Source of the DNA: an uncultured Methanoregula sp.
Lineage (GTDB): Archaea > Halobacteriota > Methanomicrobia > Methanomicrobiales > Methanospirillaceae
Assembly (NCBI RefSeq): GCF_963667735.1
Contig: NZ_OY763919.1
Span: 1,861,539 to 1,925,538 of the forward strand
Direction of reading: 5' to 3'
DNA: 64,000 nucleotides
In this document: piece by piece, positions 53,917 through 63,460 of the stretch
Numbering within the stretch: position 1 is the stretch's first letter
How the letters are laid out: each line of letters opens with the position of its first letter
Program-made: the position numbers and the translations under genes
Notes under the pieces: generated by a model
The model's database searches: none
Told to the model about the DNA's origin: nothing
The model's input: only the letters and a program-made list of their open reading frames with translations

Positions 53917-54831
53917 TCAGGATCTTTTTACTTCCAGCATCTCAAGGGCAAAACAGATGTCGGCAACCAGGTCTTCCAGCAAATGGGTTTCTTTGTCATT
54001 GAAAAAATCCTTCTCCCCGGAGTAAAACCGTACTGCACCCAGCATTTTTTTATCACAGTGCAGGGGAATGCTTGCGGAAGAACGGTAGCCCCGTTTTGCG
54101 GCTTCATCGCGGCAGTGAGCCATCCGTGGATCGGAATCAATATCATTGCTGATTATTGTACGGCCTTCCCGGATGGCGGTTCCGGTCAGGCCCATACTAC
54201 AGGGTATGTTGTCGACACTGATCGAGAGCGTATTTAGGTATCCGTCAACGTACCCGCAGGCCGCAACGGGGTTGACCGTCCGGGTCTTCATGTCGATCAT
54301 CCCGATCCAGGCCATGAGGAATTTTCCTTCTTCAACAGCAATCCTGCAGGTTTCGTTGAGAAGGGCTTCCCGGTTACGGATCCGGACAACGGCACGGTTG
54401 GTACTGGACAACACGGCATTCAGCCGGTTCAGGTGAAGGATCGTGTCGTGGGTACGTTTCCGTTCTACCGCCCGCTCGATGTTATGTTTCAGCTCGGCAA
54501 ACTGGGACCTTGGATCTCCACCTTTCTGGAGATAATGATCCGCCCCGTTGTTCAGCGCCTCGATCACGATCTCCTCCCTTCCTTTCCCGGTAAAAATAAT
54601 GAACGGGAGGTGCGGGTATTGCTCCCTCACGGCTTTGAGGAACTGGATCCCGTCCATTTCCGGCATCTGGTAATCGGAGATGACCGCATCGTAGTTGTTT
54701 GTCCGGATCTTTTCCAGAGCTTCTGCTGTCGATGAGAGAATCTCGACCTGGAATGCACCCGACTGCTCAAGAAAAAGTTTTCCCACGTCAAGGAGCAGCG
54801 GGTCGTCATCAACATACAGGACCGAAAGCAT
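53917..54831 (-). CDS. Response-regulator receiver plus GAF domain protein
   Basis: 304 residues. REC domain at 1-120: acidic pair LYVDDDP, phospho-acceptor in AVISDYQMPEMDG (D53 by count), Thr in IIFTGKG and Lys in YLQKGGD, all present. A GAF-like domain follows at about 150-290 (ALLNETCRIAVEEGKFLMAWIG and GTAIREGRTIISNDI). No kinase or DNA-binding output. It may sense a small molecule and be phosphorylated by a distant histidine kinase. It lies just after the chemoreceptor-like gene and is co-directional, with 158 bp between. Confidence 0.9.
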   Translation of the reverse strand: MLSVLYVDDDPLLLDVGKLFLEQSGAFQVEILSSTAEALEKIRTNNYDAVISDYQMPEMDGIQFLKAVREQYPHLPFIIFTGKGREEIVIEALNNGADHYLQKGGDPRSQFAELKHNIERAVERKRTHDTILHLNRLNAVLSSTNRAVVRIRNREALLNETCRIAVEEGKFLMAWIGMIDMKTRTVNPVAACGYVDGYLNTLSISVDNIPCSMGLTGTAIREGRTIISNDIDSDPRMAHCRDEAAKRGYRSSASIPLHCDKKMLGAVRFYSGEKDFFNDKETHLLEDLVADICFALEMLEVKRS

Positions 54832-54989
54832 AGGGTATCATTCCAGGATAGCAGGATAATTCAATCCCCGTCCGGGTTTATGGTCCACGGAAGGACGATG
54901 TACCGGAATCCGGGTGCAAAACAGCCTCCCGGCCCGGGATGTACCCGGAGCATATACCGGGTACTCCCTTACGTGCAGGGTTGGTTTGT

Positions 54990-57776
54990 TCATACACGGA
55001 ACCTCAGGTTTGCCCCGAGAGCGGACTGGGCAATGGTATTGACCTGCTCAACCATGCGGGATATGTCGCCAACGGCAACCGATAGTTTTCCGGTTGACGA
55101 GGCGGACTCTTCAGCTTCAAAAGCTGTTGCCCGTATCAGTTCTGCAATCTCGTTCACGCTTCCGGTAATCCTGCTCGTGGTTGAAGCCTGATCCCCGGTG
55201 GCCGATGCAACTTCTTTTGCGCTCGATGCGACTTTTTCTATATCGGCAGCAATCCGGCTGAAGGAATGCAGGGTCTCGGAGACTGCGGATGAACCCCGCT
55301 GAACCACGGTCTGGGTCTCTCCCATTGCAGAAGCAGCGTTAGCTGCTTCTCCTTTGAGGCTCTCAATCATCCCCTCGATCTGCTCCGCGGACCGTTTTGA
55401 TTCCTGGGCAAGGTTTTTGACTTCGGCGGCAACTACCGCAAACCCTCGCCCGGCATCACCGGCTCTGGCAGCTTCGATCGCTGCATTCAGGGCCAGGAGG
55501 TTTGTCTGGTTTGCGATATCCCGGATGAGTTCGACAATTTTTGAGATATCTGCCATTTTGTGATCGATTGTTAAGACAATCCCGGATGTCTTCTGGGTTG
55601 ATCTGGCGATCTCCTCCATGTTCTGTTCTGCACCCCCGGCAAGGCGTGCACCTTCCCGGGAAAGATTGGTTGCCTGCAGTGAGAGGGACGAGACCTGTTC
55701 CATGCTGGCCGTGATCTCCTCGACGGATGCACTGAGGTCTCCTACCTCATGGAGGATCTGTTCGATGCCGTTCGAGACTTTCCCGGCATTGGTGCTGACC
55801 AGCTGAGAATTCCGTGCAATGCTCCCGATTCCTCCCGAAGCCACCTGGATGCTCCGGACCGTTGTACCGGCAGAGGATGTCAGGGATTCCATCTCTGTGT
55901 TCACACTCCGGATATTTTTACGGAGGCTGTCGATGATTCCCTGGACTGCATCCCGCATCTTGAGGAGCTGGTCATGGGTGGCCCGGGTGTGTTCGTTTGG
56001 TGGGTTCAGATCGTACCGGAGCGTGAGGTCGCCTTCTCCCATCCTTGCATACACTGCGGAAAGGCCCGCCACTTCCTGCTCCATGTAGTGCCGGACTTCC
56101 ATGATCTCATGGTACCGGGTGTCGAGTTCCTGTTCGCTTACTTTCCGGTCAAGATAGGTCTTGAGCATCTCAGCCAGAGAATTGATCAGGTTCCGTTCCT
56201 CTGCCAGGAACGGTCCTTCCGCCTCGGATGGTTTCTCCTCAAGATAGACAATATCCAGGATCCCCCGTTTTCCTCCTTTTACGAGAAATTCCGCTGACTG
56301 TTTCCACGGGGTATTTACAAAGTTCGGCGTAGTTACCACGATATCCCCGAACAATATCCGGGCAGCACAGACTTCGGGGTACTGCCATCCGGGCGGGATG
56401 AGCTGGACTATCTTGTCGAGAATCTGTTCATATTTTTTTGAATCATCCTGGATGAGCCGTGCGGTTGCGTAAAAGAGCGTCTGTTCCTTGACGCGTTCGC
56501 CATAATCATGGAGCAGTTTTTCCTGCTCATGGTACCGGGTGTCGAGTTCCTGCTCGCTTATCTTCCGGTCCAGGTAGGTCTTGAGCATCTCAGCCAGAGA
56601 ATTGATCAGGTTCCGTTCTTCAGCCAGGAACGGTCCTTCTGCTTCGAACGGTTTTTCCACAAGATAGACGATATCCAGAATTCCGCGTTTTTTGCCTTTT
56701 ACGAGAAATTCAGCTGACTGTTTCCACCGTGTATCGACAAAATTCGGGGTGGTCACCACGATATCCTCAAACTGAATCCGTGCTGCACAGACATCGGGGT
56801 ACTGCCACCCGGGCGGGATGAGCTGGACGATCGTGTCGAGGATCTGTTCCCATTTTTTCGAATCGTCCTGGATCAGTTTTGCAGTAGCATAGAAGAGCGT
56901 CTGCTCTTTGACGCGTTCGCCATAATCATGGAGCAGTTTTTCCTGCTCATGGTATTTTTTCTGCAGATCCCGCTCACTAATCTTCCGGTCAAGATAAGTC
57001 TTGAGCATCTCAGCCAGAGAATTGATCAGGTTCCGTTCCTCTGCCAGGAATGGTCCTTCTGCTTCGAATGGTTTTTCAGAAAGGTAGACGACTTCGATTA
57101 CTCCCCGGCTCCCGTCACGGGTTATGAATTCGGCCTGCTGTTTCCAGGGAACTTCCCGGTACCCGGAAGATCTGACGTCAATTTCCGGAAACGTGATGCG
57201 GGCTTCGCAGATCTCGGGGTACTGCCACCCGGGCGGTATGAGCCGGACAATCTTCTGGAGGATTGCGGACGGAGCATCCGAGTCGTCCTGGATCAGTTTT
57301 GCGGTAGCATAGAAGAGCGTCTGCTCTTTGACCCGTTCGCCATAATCGTGCTGCAGTTTTGCATAGGCTCCTGCCTGCGCTTCTGCCTTCCTCACATCAG
57401 GGGTAATATCCCGAAGTACCAGGAGCAATCCGCATGGAAAGCCAGGGGTTTTCGGAAACGGGATACCCTGCTCTTCCAGGATATATGTTCCTGTGCGGAA
57501 GCGCAGCGTGATCCTGGCAAAGCTGCACTGTATCTCTGCAATCGCTGCTTCCAGCCGGTCCCCGGCCCGGGAGACGAACGGGAGATCCGCGTACTTCATC
57601 TTGAAGACCGAGTCACTGTCAATCCCGCTCAAACGGGTAAACGCAGCATTTGCACGGACAATGCGTAACTCTTCGTCAACGATCAACGTAGGCCGGGAGT
57701 TTTTTTCACAGATATCCTCGAGCTGGTCCGGGTTCTGTGACTGATTCAGGAACGGTCCTGTATCGCGTTTTTCCAT
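54990..57776 (-). CDS. Soluble methyl-accepting chemotaxis protein with PAS and three GAF-like repeats
   Basis: 928 residues without membrane spans. A PAS domain (about 20-135) begins [20 protein letters not shown]. Three repeats of 140 residues follow (roughly 139-560), each starting [17 protein letters not shown] and containing [10 protein letters not shown] and [19 protein letters not shown]. Then comes a linker resembling HAMP ([15 protein letters not shown]) and the MCP signalling domain, with the hairpin tip [20 protein letters not shown]. No CheA/CheW/CheR genes are near. Cytoplasmic sensor, ligand unknown; the repeat domains are often seen in archaeal sensors and may bind small molecules. 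Confidence 0.92.
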   Translation of the reverse strand: MEKRDTGPFLNQSQNPDQLEDICEKNSRPTLIVDEELRIVRANAAFTRLSGIDSDSVFKMKYADLPFVSRAGDRLEAAIAEIQCSFARITLRFRTGTYILEEQGIPFPKTPGFPCGLLLVLRDITPDVRKAEAQAGAYAKLQHDYGERVKEQTLFYATAKLIQDDSDAPSAILQKIVRLIPPGWQYPEICEARITFPEIDVRSSGYREVPWKQQAEFITRDGSRGVIEVVYLSEKPFEAEGPFLAEERNLINSLAEMLKTYLDRKISERDLQKKYHEQEKLLHDYGERVKEQTLFYATAKLIQDDSKKWEQILDTIVQLIPPGWQYPDVCAARIQFEDIVVTTPNFVDTRWKQSAEFLVKGKKRGILDIVYLVEKPFEAEGPFLAEERNLINSLAEMLKTYLDRKISEQELDTRYHEQEKLLHDYGERVKEQTLFYATARLIQDDSKKYEQILDKIVQLIPPGWQYPEVCAARILFGDIVVTTPNFVNTPWKQSAEFLVKGGKRGILDIVYLEEKPSEAEGPFLAEERNLINSLAEMLKTYLDRKVSEQELDTRYHEIMEVRHYMEQEVAGLSAVYARMGEGDLTLRYDLNPPNEHTRATHDQLLKMRDAVQGIIDSLRKNIRSVNTEMESLTSSAGTTVRSIQVASGGIGSIARNSQLVSTNAGKVSNGIEQILHEVGDLSASVEEITASMEQVSSLSLQATNLSREGARLAGGAEQNMEEIARSTQKTSGIVLTIDHKMADISKIVELIRDIANQTNLLALNAAIEAARAGDAGRGFAVVAAEVKNLAQESKRSAEQIEGMIESLKGEAANAASAMGETQTVVQRGSSAVSETLHSFSRIAADIEKVASSAKEVASATGDQASTTSRITGSVNEIAELIRATAFEAEESASSTGKLSVAVGDISRMVEQVNTIAQSALGANLRFRV
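56101..57360 (-). repeat. Three 420-bp in-frame tandem repeats inside the chemoreceptor gene
   Basis: Units 57360-56941, 56940-56521 and 56520-56101 are exactly 420 bp (140 codons) each. Units 2 and 3 are most alike; unit 1 is more diverged. The shared 3' parts are nearly identical at DNA level across all three, suggesting recent amplification or conversion. Confidence 0.9.
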
Positions 57777-58043
57777 GTTTTATCACGACGGTAATGGTTG
57801 CAGGATAACGTTGCCTGCTTGCGTTTTCATGTGCCGTTCCCAGGGCCGCGCAAGGGCGTAGAACAGCCGAAATCTCTGGTGTTGGTGGAAGTAAACTTCT
57901 ACCTTTTTATTAATAAATACTGCGTTTTTAATCCGGGGCAGAATTCCACAAATTTTATAATTCTGACAATAATTTTACGTTGAATTGAGATGATGTGGTC
58001 CGGCTGACCGGTTGGTTGTGAACCTGGCAGGGCTGGCGATACA

Positions 58044-58065
58044 GTGGCCTCCTTTTGGGGGCCAC
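58044..58065. other. Strong hairpin, 9-bp stem with TTTT loop
   Basis: GTGGCCTCC and GGGGGCCAC pair over nine positions (one T-G) around TTTT. No T-run directly follows, so it is not a typical terminator. It may be part of a dispersed intergenic element. Confidence 0.5.
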
Positions 58066-58499
58066 CAAAAACTCGCCGCCGGTTCTCCGGGCGATCACGA
58101 GTCCGGATAAGTTTCCGATCACCTATCCAAAAGGCGATAAAAAGACATTTTTTGGAACCTGAATTGCCCATCATATTGGGAAAAAGCGATGATTCGGACA
58201 GATTTTTAAAACGGTGTCCTGTAATTCGCCAAAAAAACACGACCCTCCCAAAAACCCGTTTTTAATTCGGGCTCCGATTGGGAATCCGGGCGTTTTACGT
58301 GGGAATTTATCGTATGCCTTTCAGGGCCGGGGGAAGCGGAGCCGGCCCGGCTCAAGGGATTGCGTGTTCAGTTACTCCCCATTAGTTACAAAAATTTCTT
58401 CGAACGGATTATTTCAGACCGGGTCGCCCCCTTCTCCGGTAGCTGTTCCCCGCGAAGTGCCGGGTGTTTGCATGGAAGAACCAGCTCATTACCCGAATC

Positions 58500-58608
58500 C
58501 GGGGAGGGGGGTGGGGGGGTACCCCCCTCGACCTCATTTTTGAAAAGGGGGTGACCCCCCCTCACCCGGATCAAAGCGGGTGGGGGGTATGGGGGGTGGC
58601 TGTGAGTG
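58500..58608. repeat. G-tract cluster with quadruplex potential and complementary C-tracts
   Basis: GGGGAGGGGGGTGGGGGGG followed by TACCCCCC, then AGGGGGTGACCCCCC, then GGGTGGGGGGTATGGGGGG. Three to four G-runs of three or more in a row could form G-quadruplexes; adjacent C-runs also allow hairpins. It lies 100-200 bp upstream of the lipoprotein start. Confidence 0.5.
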
Positions 58609-58711
58609 CAGGCTGGGACCGCGGGTGTGGCTGAGTGTTGTGAAGTAAGGGGGTACCCCATCCCCCACTCCCTTTTTCTTCCCGCACAACCAATCCTCCG
58701 GTGATACCCCC

Positions 58712-59629
58712 ATGATCCGGTACGGACTCCCCAGCATACTGATAATCCTCCTCCTCACCGCTGGCTGCACAACTCCCCTCAGCCCGGCCAATACAACGGT
58801 GAACGCAACCGCCAACACCCCCCAGGTTCCCCCCCAGTCTGCGGCTATGTACAAGGTCACGGTTGCCCAGCCCGACGCGTACTCGCGGTTCATCCGCATG
58901 GATACCGATGTCTACAATATCGGCGAGGTGGTCGAGTTCGCGGTCGTCAACGGCGGCACTTCGGACCTGAAGAGCCCGAACGACAATCCCGGGTTCTCGG
59001 TGATATTCCAGACCGGCAGCGGCACCTGGGCAACGAAGATGGGAAATGAGAAGCCCGCAGTCACCAACGCGACCCGGCTCCGGCCCGGCGAATCCTCGAA
59101 AGTGTACCGTTTCCTGTCGGACGGATGGGAGGCCGGGCGGTACCGGATCGTCTCCGATTACGGGATTGAGCGCGATTTCCTGATCCGGGCAAGCCCGACC
59201 CCGACCCTTGCGCCCGTTTCAGCCTGCACGCCTGCCGCGAATGCCAGCCCCTGGATCATGATCAATGCCATTCCGGATCATGCCGCAAACGAGCAGTTCA
59301 CGATTGCCGGGACCACGAATATTGCAGCAGGCAAACTATTGCGGTACCAGATCTTTGCACCCGGCAACGGCAATACGGTTGTCCCGCTCGGGGAGCCGGT
59401 CGCCCTCACGGTGACCGAAGGCTCCTGCGGGAACAACACCTGGTCGGTGAACGTGATGCTCCCCGAACCCAGCCTGTATCTGATCGGGATCACGGACGAG
59501 ACTCAGAAAACATCTGCCATACGAAGGTTCACGATCCTTCCGCTGGCCCCCACCGGTACGGGCCCGGCTCCTGCGGAACCGGTTGCCCCCGGCACACCCG
59601 TTCCGGCCACTCCCCGGGCACTGCCATGA
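58712..59629 (+). CDS. Secreted lipoprotein-like protein
   Basis: 305 residues. Signal peptide with lipobox-like LLTAGC (C at about 19), followed by a Thr/Asn/Pro-rich linker. A beta domain at about 48-155 contains VYNIGEVVEFAVVNGG and LRPGESSKVYRFLSDGW, of an immunoglobulin-like type. A second beta domain (about 175-275) has WIMINAIPDHAANEQFTIAGTT. A Pro/Ala-rich tail ends the protein. It overlaps cas6b by 4 bp (ATGA, 59626-59629), so the two are translationally coupled. Function unknown. Confidence 0.85.
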   Translation: MIRYGLPSILIILLLTAGCTTPLSPANTTVNATANTPQVPPQSAAMYKVTVAQPDAYSRFIRMDTDVYNIGEVVEFAVVNGGTSDLKSPNDNPGFSVIFQTGSGTWATKMGNEKPAVTNATRLRPGESSKVYRFLSDGWEAGRYRIVSDYGIERDFLIRASPTPTLAPVSACTPAANASPWIMINAIPDHAANEQFTIAGTTNIAAGKLLRYQIFAPGNGNTVVPLGEPVALTVTEGSCGNNTWSVNVMLPEPSLYLIGITDETQKTSAIRRFTILPLAPTGTGPAPAEPVAPGTPVPATPRALP

Positions 59630-60312
59630 ACCTCCGCATCTTCACCCTCCAGCTCGAACCGGAGAACCCGATAGCGTTCTCCATCGAGAGTCTCCGCTCC
59701 TTCTTCAACAAGGAGTTGCTGGCGTACATCGCGCTCAGGAATGACCGCGAAGGGTTCATCCACCGGTATCCCGCGGTCCAGTGCAAGATTGTGAAGGGCG
59801 AACTCATGGCTCTCGGGATAGCGCAGGGAGCGGACTTCCTGCACCAGCTCGCAAACGGCCCGGCCATGGGAACCGGTCCGGACACCTGCAGGGTCACCGG
59901 CCGGGACCCGGCAGTGAGAGAAGAACCGTTCGGGATTGCGGCCGAACCTGAAACCTACGAGTTCCAGACCGCGTGGCTTGCGCTCAACCAGCAGAACGCA
60001 AAGAAGTTCTACAATCTCAAGGGCAAACCCGAACGGGATGCCTTCATGCAGAAAATTCTCCTCTCCAACCTTGCCACCCTTGCAAAATCGCTGGACTGTC
60101 CTCTCACATCCCCGATAACCTGCGAAACGAAAGTCCGGTTCAAACGGGAGCGGATCGACCGGGAGAACATGATCGTCTTTTACGGCAAGTTCAGGACCAA
60201 TCTTTCCCTTCCGGACTACCTGGGGATCGGCCAGTCCCTCTCGCAGGGCTATGGCACGGTCCGCAGGCTGGAGCCGGAGATCCAGCTTGCCGAGACCGGG
60301 TCCGCTGATTAA
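59626..60312 (+). CDS. Orphan Cas6b-like CRISPR RNA endoribonuclease
   Basis: 228 residues. N-terminal half has FIHRYPAVQCKIVKGELMAL at 44-63, which fits the RYPxxQYK motif of Cas6b-type proteins. The C-terminal half has the glycine-rich loop LGIGQSLSQGYGTVRRL near the end, and the KVRFKR strand. The family cleaves repeat RNA. Near the N-terminal motif only one histidine (H46) is seen; as I remember, active relatives carry histidines slightly earlier, where this protein reads ALRND, so catalysis is in doubt. No CRISPR repeats, cas1 or effector genes lie within the window. Confidence 0.75.
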   Translation: MNLRIFTLQLEPENPIAFSIESLRSFFNKELLAYIALRNDREGFIHRYPAVQCKIVKGELMALGIAQGADFLHQLANGPAMGTGPDTCRVTGRDPAVREEPFGIAAEPETYEFQTAWLALNQQNAKKFYNLKGKPERDAFMQKILLSNLATLAKSLDCPLTSPITCETKVRFKRERIDRENMIVFYGKFRTNLSLPDYLGIGQSLSQGYGTVRRLEPEIQLAETGSAD

Positions 60313-60375
60313 CAGCCGCTCTTCGATCCGTCCCGCCACATTTTTCCCGCATCCCACAATACGTATGATCATCCC

Positions 60376-60861
60376 ATGATAACGCTCAGGGAACTCCAGG
60401 CCGGAGATAGTGCCGTCATCAAGGCGTGGCCCCCGTACCCGCCGGACTGTACGGAGCTCGACTATGCGCTCCGGAACGGCGGCTGGCTCGATGAGTACGC
60501 AGGAAAAGCGGGAACCGAGATCCTCGTTGCCATGGATGGCGAATCCATCGCAGGCTTCTCGGTGCTCGAGCGGGAGCCGGGCCGGCGGGCCGAGTTCCGG
60601 ATCGCGGTCCACCCGGAGAAACTCGGGCAGGGCCTCGGGAAGACGATCGCGCTCCTCACCCTTGCCCACGGGTTCTCCGATCCCGGCATTGATGTTATCC
60701 GGCTCATTGTCCGGAAGAGCAATCCCCGGGCGCAGCACCTGTACAGCTTCCTGAAGTTCAGGAGCACAGGAGAATGTACCGAGGAAGTCCAGGGAAATAT
60801 GGTGGAATTCTACACAATGGAGATAGACCGGGAAACGTTCCGGGAGGCGAAGAGATCATGA
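60376..60861 (+). CDS. GNAT-family N-acetyltransferase
   Basis: 161 residues. The acetyl-CoA loop is VHPEKLGQGLGKTIALL (Q/RxxGxG/A motif), preceded by FRIAV and followed by VRKSNPRAQHLYSFLKF. No special substrate motif. Start at ATG 60376; its stop overlaps the start of the next gene (ATGA, 60858-60861). Confidence 0.9.
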   Translation: MITLRELQAGDSAVIKAWPPYPPDCTELDYALRNGGWLDEYAGKAGTEILVAMDGESIAGFSVLEREPGRRAEFRIAVHPEKLGQGLGKTIALLTLAHGFSDPGIDVIRLIVRKSNPRAQHLYSFLKFRSTGECTEEVQGNMVEFYTMEIDRETFREAKRS

Positions 60862-61403
60862 AACAGGCATTGCTGGTCATCGATGTCCAGAACGAGTACT
60901 TTACCGGGAAACTCCCGGTCACGTATCCCGCGGGAAGTTTTGAGAATATCCAAAAAGCCATGGACTGGGCGCACACGTCCCGCGTGCCGATCGCGATGAT
61001 CCAGCACGCGAATCTTGCCCCGGAATCCCCGGCCTTCAGGAAAGGATCGGCGGGGTGGGAACTCCACGATGAGATCAAGCGCCGGCACGCCGATATCCTG
61101 ATCGAGAAGACCCTGCCCGGGAGTTTCACCGGCACGGGCCTTGAGAAATGGCTCGAAGACCTGGACATCGACACGGTCACGATCGCCGGCTACATGACCC
61201 AGATGTGCTGCGACACCACCGCCCGGCAGGCGTTCCACCGGGGATATGCCGTGAACTTCCTCTCCGATGCCACTGGAACGCTTGCGATCAACAATGCTGC
61301 CGGCAGCATCAGCGATGCCGATCTCCACAAGGCAATCCTCATCACCCAGCAGATGCGGTTCTCGCGGGTCATCAGGACCGACGAATGGATCATGGGACTC
61401 TGA
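60858..61403 (+). CDS. Isochorismatase-family cysteine hydrolase
   Basis: 181 residues from ATG 60858, chosen because it overlaps the GNAT stop. The catalytic triad is visible: Asp in LLVIDVQNEYF, Lys in IEKTLPGSF and Cys in GYMTQMCCDTTARQA. The family hydrolyses amides or isochorismate; nicotinamidase-like enzymes carry similar motifs. Substrate unknown. Translationally coupled to the acetyltransferase, so the two may act on the same amide or amine compound, which is inference. Confidence 0.9.
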   Translation: MKQALLVIDVQNEYFTGKLPVTYPAGSFENIQKAMDWAHTSRVPIAMIQHANLAPESPAFRKGSAGWELHDEIKRRHADILIEKTLPGSFTGTGLEKWLEDLDIDTVTIAGYMTQMCCDTTARQAFHRGYAVNFLSDATGTLAINNAAGSISDADLHKAILITQQMRFSRVIRTDEWIMGL

Positions 61404-61494
61404 ATGTTCGGAGAGCTCTGCTCCACTCCTCTTTTCCTGCACTCCGACCCGGCCGGCAACCAATAAACCCTCCCGCACCCAAATGGTTGTATCA

Positions 61495-62421
61495 ATGTAC
61501 TGGGCTCTTCTTGCGGGAATCGGTGCATGCACCAATGCTGCGTACTACATAGTGAACCGGCAGTTTCTCCGGCGGATCGATCCTGATATTCTTGCCGCGT
61601 CCGGTTTTCTCTTCGGGGCAGTCTTCCTGCTCTCCCTGTCTATGGCAAAAGGGATCCCACAGACCGGCCCGCTCTTCCTGCCGGCCATCTGCATAACTGC
61701 AGGCATCAATATTCTTGCAACCCTCCTCACGTTCCGTGCGCTCACCTCCACCGACATCTCGCTTGCCGTACCGATGATCTCGTTCACGCCCATCTTCCTG
61801 ATCGGGACGTCCGCTCTCATCCTCCACGAAATCCCGTCGTTTGTCGGGATTGCAGGGATAGTCATTGTCGTTGCCGGCTCCTATATCCTGAACACTTCTG
61901 AGGCGCACACCCGCCTTGCCGACCCGTTCCGCTCCATGGCAGCCCACCCGGGGGTCCTTGCCATGCTCGCGGTCTCGTTCCTGTACGCGGTTGCGGTCAA
62001 TTTCGACAAGATGGGCGTCCAGAACTCGGATCCCGTTTTCGGCGCCGGTGTAACCATGCTCCTTATCGGTGCGGCGTTTGTCCCGATCGCCCTTTACCGC
62101 CGGCGCAGGAACCGGAGCCGGATTGCCCAGCTCCTGTCCGGCAAACCTGCCTCCCGGCCCATCGTGGTCTTCCCCTTCCGGAGGAGAGAGGCAACTGTTG
62201 CGGGAATCCTCGTCGGGTTCCTGATAACTCTGGAGGCAGTTACGATCAATTCAGCGTACACGGAACAGATTGCCCCGTACGTTATTGCGATCAAGCGGAT
62301 GAGCATCCTCCTCATCGTGCTGTACGGAACCCTTGTGTTCCATGAGAAAGAGCTGGTGCGCCGCCTGGCCGGCGCAGGGATCATGGTCTTTGGGGCGGCC
62401 TTGATCCTGGTCTTTCCGTAA
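61495..62421 (+). CDS. EamA/DMT-family transporter
   Basis: 308 residues from ATG 61495 (ATG 61483 also possible); the open frame further upstream overlaps the hydrolase gene in another frame and is rejected. About ten membrane spans in two EamA repeats: first half ALLAGIGACTNAAYYIVNR to VVAGSYIL, second half LAMLAVSFLYAVAVNFDK to the end GIMVFGAALILVF. It is a probable exporter or importer of small metabolites. A charged loop (YRRRRNRSRI) splits the second half. Confidence 0.88.
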   Translation: MYWALLAGIGACTNAAYYIVNRQFLRRIDPDILAASGFLFGAVFLLSLSMAKGIPQTGPLFLPAICITAGINILATLLTFRALTSTDISLAVPMISFTPIFLIGTSALILHEIPSFVGIAGIVIVVAGSYILNTSEAHTRLADPFRSMAAHPGVLAMLAVSFLYAVAVNFDKMGVQNSDPVFGAGVTMLLIGAAFVPIALYRRRRNRSRIAQLLSGKPASRPIVVFPFRRREATVAGILVGFLITLEAVTINSAYTEQIAPYVIAIKRMSILLIVLYGTLVFHEKELVRRLAGAGIMVFGAALILVFP

Positions 62422-62427
62422 CGCGCT

Positions 62428-63222
62428 TCATCCGGGGCCCGGTCCCTGGCCCGGCCCGGCGTTCCGGGATGCCAGGTACTTTTCCAGGAACTGCTGCACT
62501 TCCGGGGGCAGGGCATAGCGCATCTGTTTTCCGTCCCGGGTCACTGCAAGGAGCCCGTCGTCAGACAATCGCCCCGTGTGCCACGAGACGGTTGGACCGC
62601 TGATCTTCAGGCGCTTCATGAGATCGTTCCGGGTGATGGCAGGATCGTCCAGAAGGCATTCGAAGATCTCCCGCTCCCGCACGTTGCGCAGGCTGCGCAG
62701 GACTTTCTGCTCGGTAACGGAATACCGGCCGGAGTTCTCGAAATACCGAACATCCCCCCGGGTATTGAAGGCAACTATCTTGTCCGTGAACTTCAGCACC
62801 GCGAGATGGTACTGGAGTGTTGAGCGCTTCAGGCCGGCGATCCGCAGGATGTCATTGAAGAAGATCCCCGGGTTTTCAAAGATCGTATCATAGATCTGCC
62901 GGCGGGTTGCAGAATCCAGGACGCTTGCTGAAGCGATCTTCCGGTACCCGAGGTACGAAAAGATCTTGAGAAAGAAGAAGAACTCGATGGGGCAGGCGAT
63001 GAGCGGGCAGAGGCCAAGGACGACCGATATGAGCATGACTCTCGGGGGCAGCTCCCAGAACGAGACCTGGACGGTCTCAAGCGGTTCGGCGTTCCGGATA
63101 TCTTCTTCCGTTGCGGGGGTGACGACATACCCGTTGTCGATGAGGCCCGACCAGGGCGAGAGGAGCATTGCTGCAAGAATGACGGCGAGCGTGATCAGGA
63201 TCGCATAATGGTCGTCATCCAT
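62428..63222 (-). CDS. Membrane-anchored tandem winged-helix regulator
   Basis: 264 residues. Two hydrophobic segments (about 8-22 and 63-90) border an external loop of about 40 residues. Then come two winged helices: IYDTIFENPGIFFNDILRIAGLK..STLQYHLAVLK and IFECLLDDPAITRNDLMKRLKIS..TVSWHTGRL. The family of membrane-tethered ArsR-like archaeal regulators is common in Methanomicrobiales. The outer loop could sense an extracellular or membrane signal. It faces the EamA gene tail to tail (6 bp apart) and is divergent from a secreted-protein gene. Targets unknown. Confidence 0.85.
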   Translation of the reverse strand: MDDDHYAILITLAVILAAMLLSPWSGLIDNGYVVTPATEEDIRNAEPLETVQVSFWELPPRVMLISVVLGLCPLIACPIEFFFFLKIFSYLGYRKIASASVLDSATRRQIYDTIFENPGIFFNDILRIAGLKRSTLQYHLAVLKFTDKIVAFNTRGDVRYFENSGRYSVTEQKVLRSLRNVREREIFECLLDDPAITRNDLMKRLKISGPTVSWHTGRLSDDGLLAVTRDGKQMRYALPPEVQQFLEKYLASRNAGPGQGPGPG

Positions 63223-63413
63223 GGATCGCGTGGGAAGTCCTATTCAATATGTTTTATGATTCTCATCGCATAAATCGGCGCGGGCATGCCGGATTCATTT
63301 CATGGTCAGCATTTCTGTGCGCTCCCGCGTCCCCTCTGCGCGGGGTCCTCCGTCAGTATATTTGCTCCGTGTGGAAAACCCCCGCGGAACATGTAGAGGA
63401 ACGTACTAGAAAC

Positions 63414-63424
63414 GATATATAAAA
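63414..63424 (+). promoter_or_regulatory. Strong TATA box for the secreted-protein gene
   Basis: GATATATAAAA lies about 40 bp before the ATG at 63461; transcription would begin near 63445, giving a very short leader. Confidence 0.65.
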
Positions 63425-63460
63425 GGGGTTGGATATTTTTCATCAGGACAAGGTGCATTC

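Larger units (their letters stand above)
57777..58711. other. Gene-free region upstream of lipoprotein, with hairpin and G-rich tracts
   Basis: 935 bp without a supportable gene. A strong hairpin GTGGCCTCC-TTTT-GGGGGCCAC lies at 58044-58065. From about 58500 to 58680 the plus strand is unusually G-rich with matching C-runs. The first 250 bp are AT-rich and likely hold the chemoreceptor promoter (minus strand). Open frames in the G-rich part are low-complexity and unconvincing. Confidence 0.45.

Noticed and set aside
58534..58899. Minus-strand frame across the G-rich tract and the lipoprotein start
   Set aside because: Low-complexity Pro/Gly translation with no motif and conflicting with the lipoprotein signal peptide.
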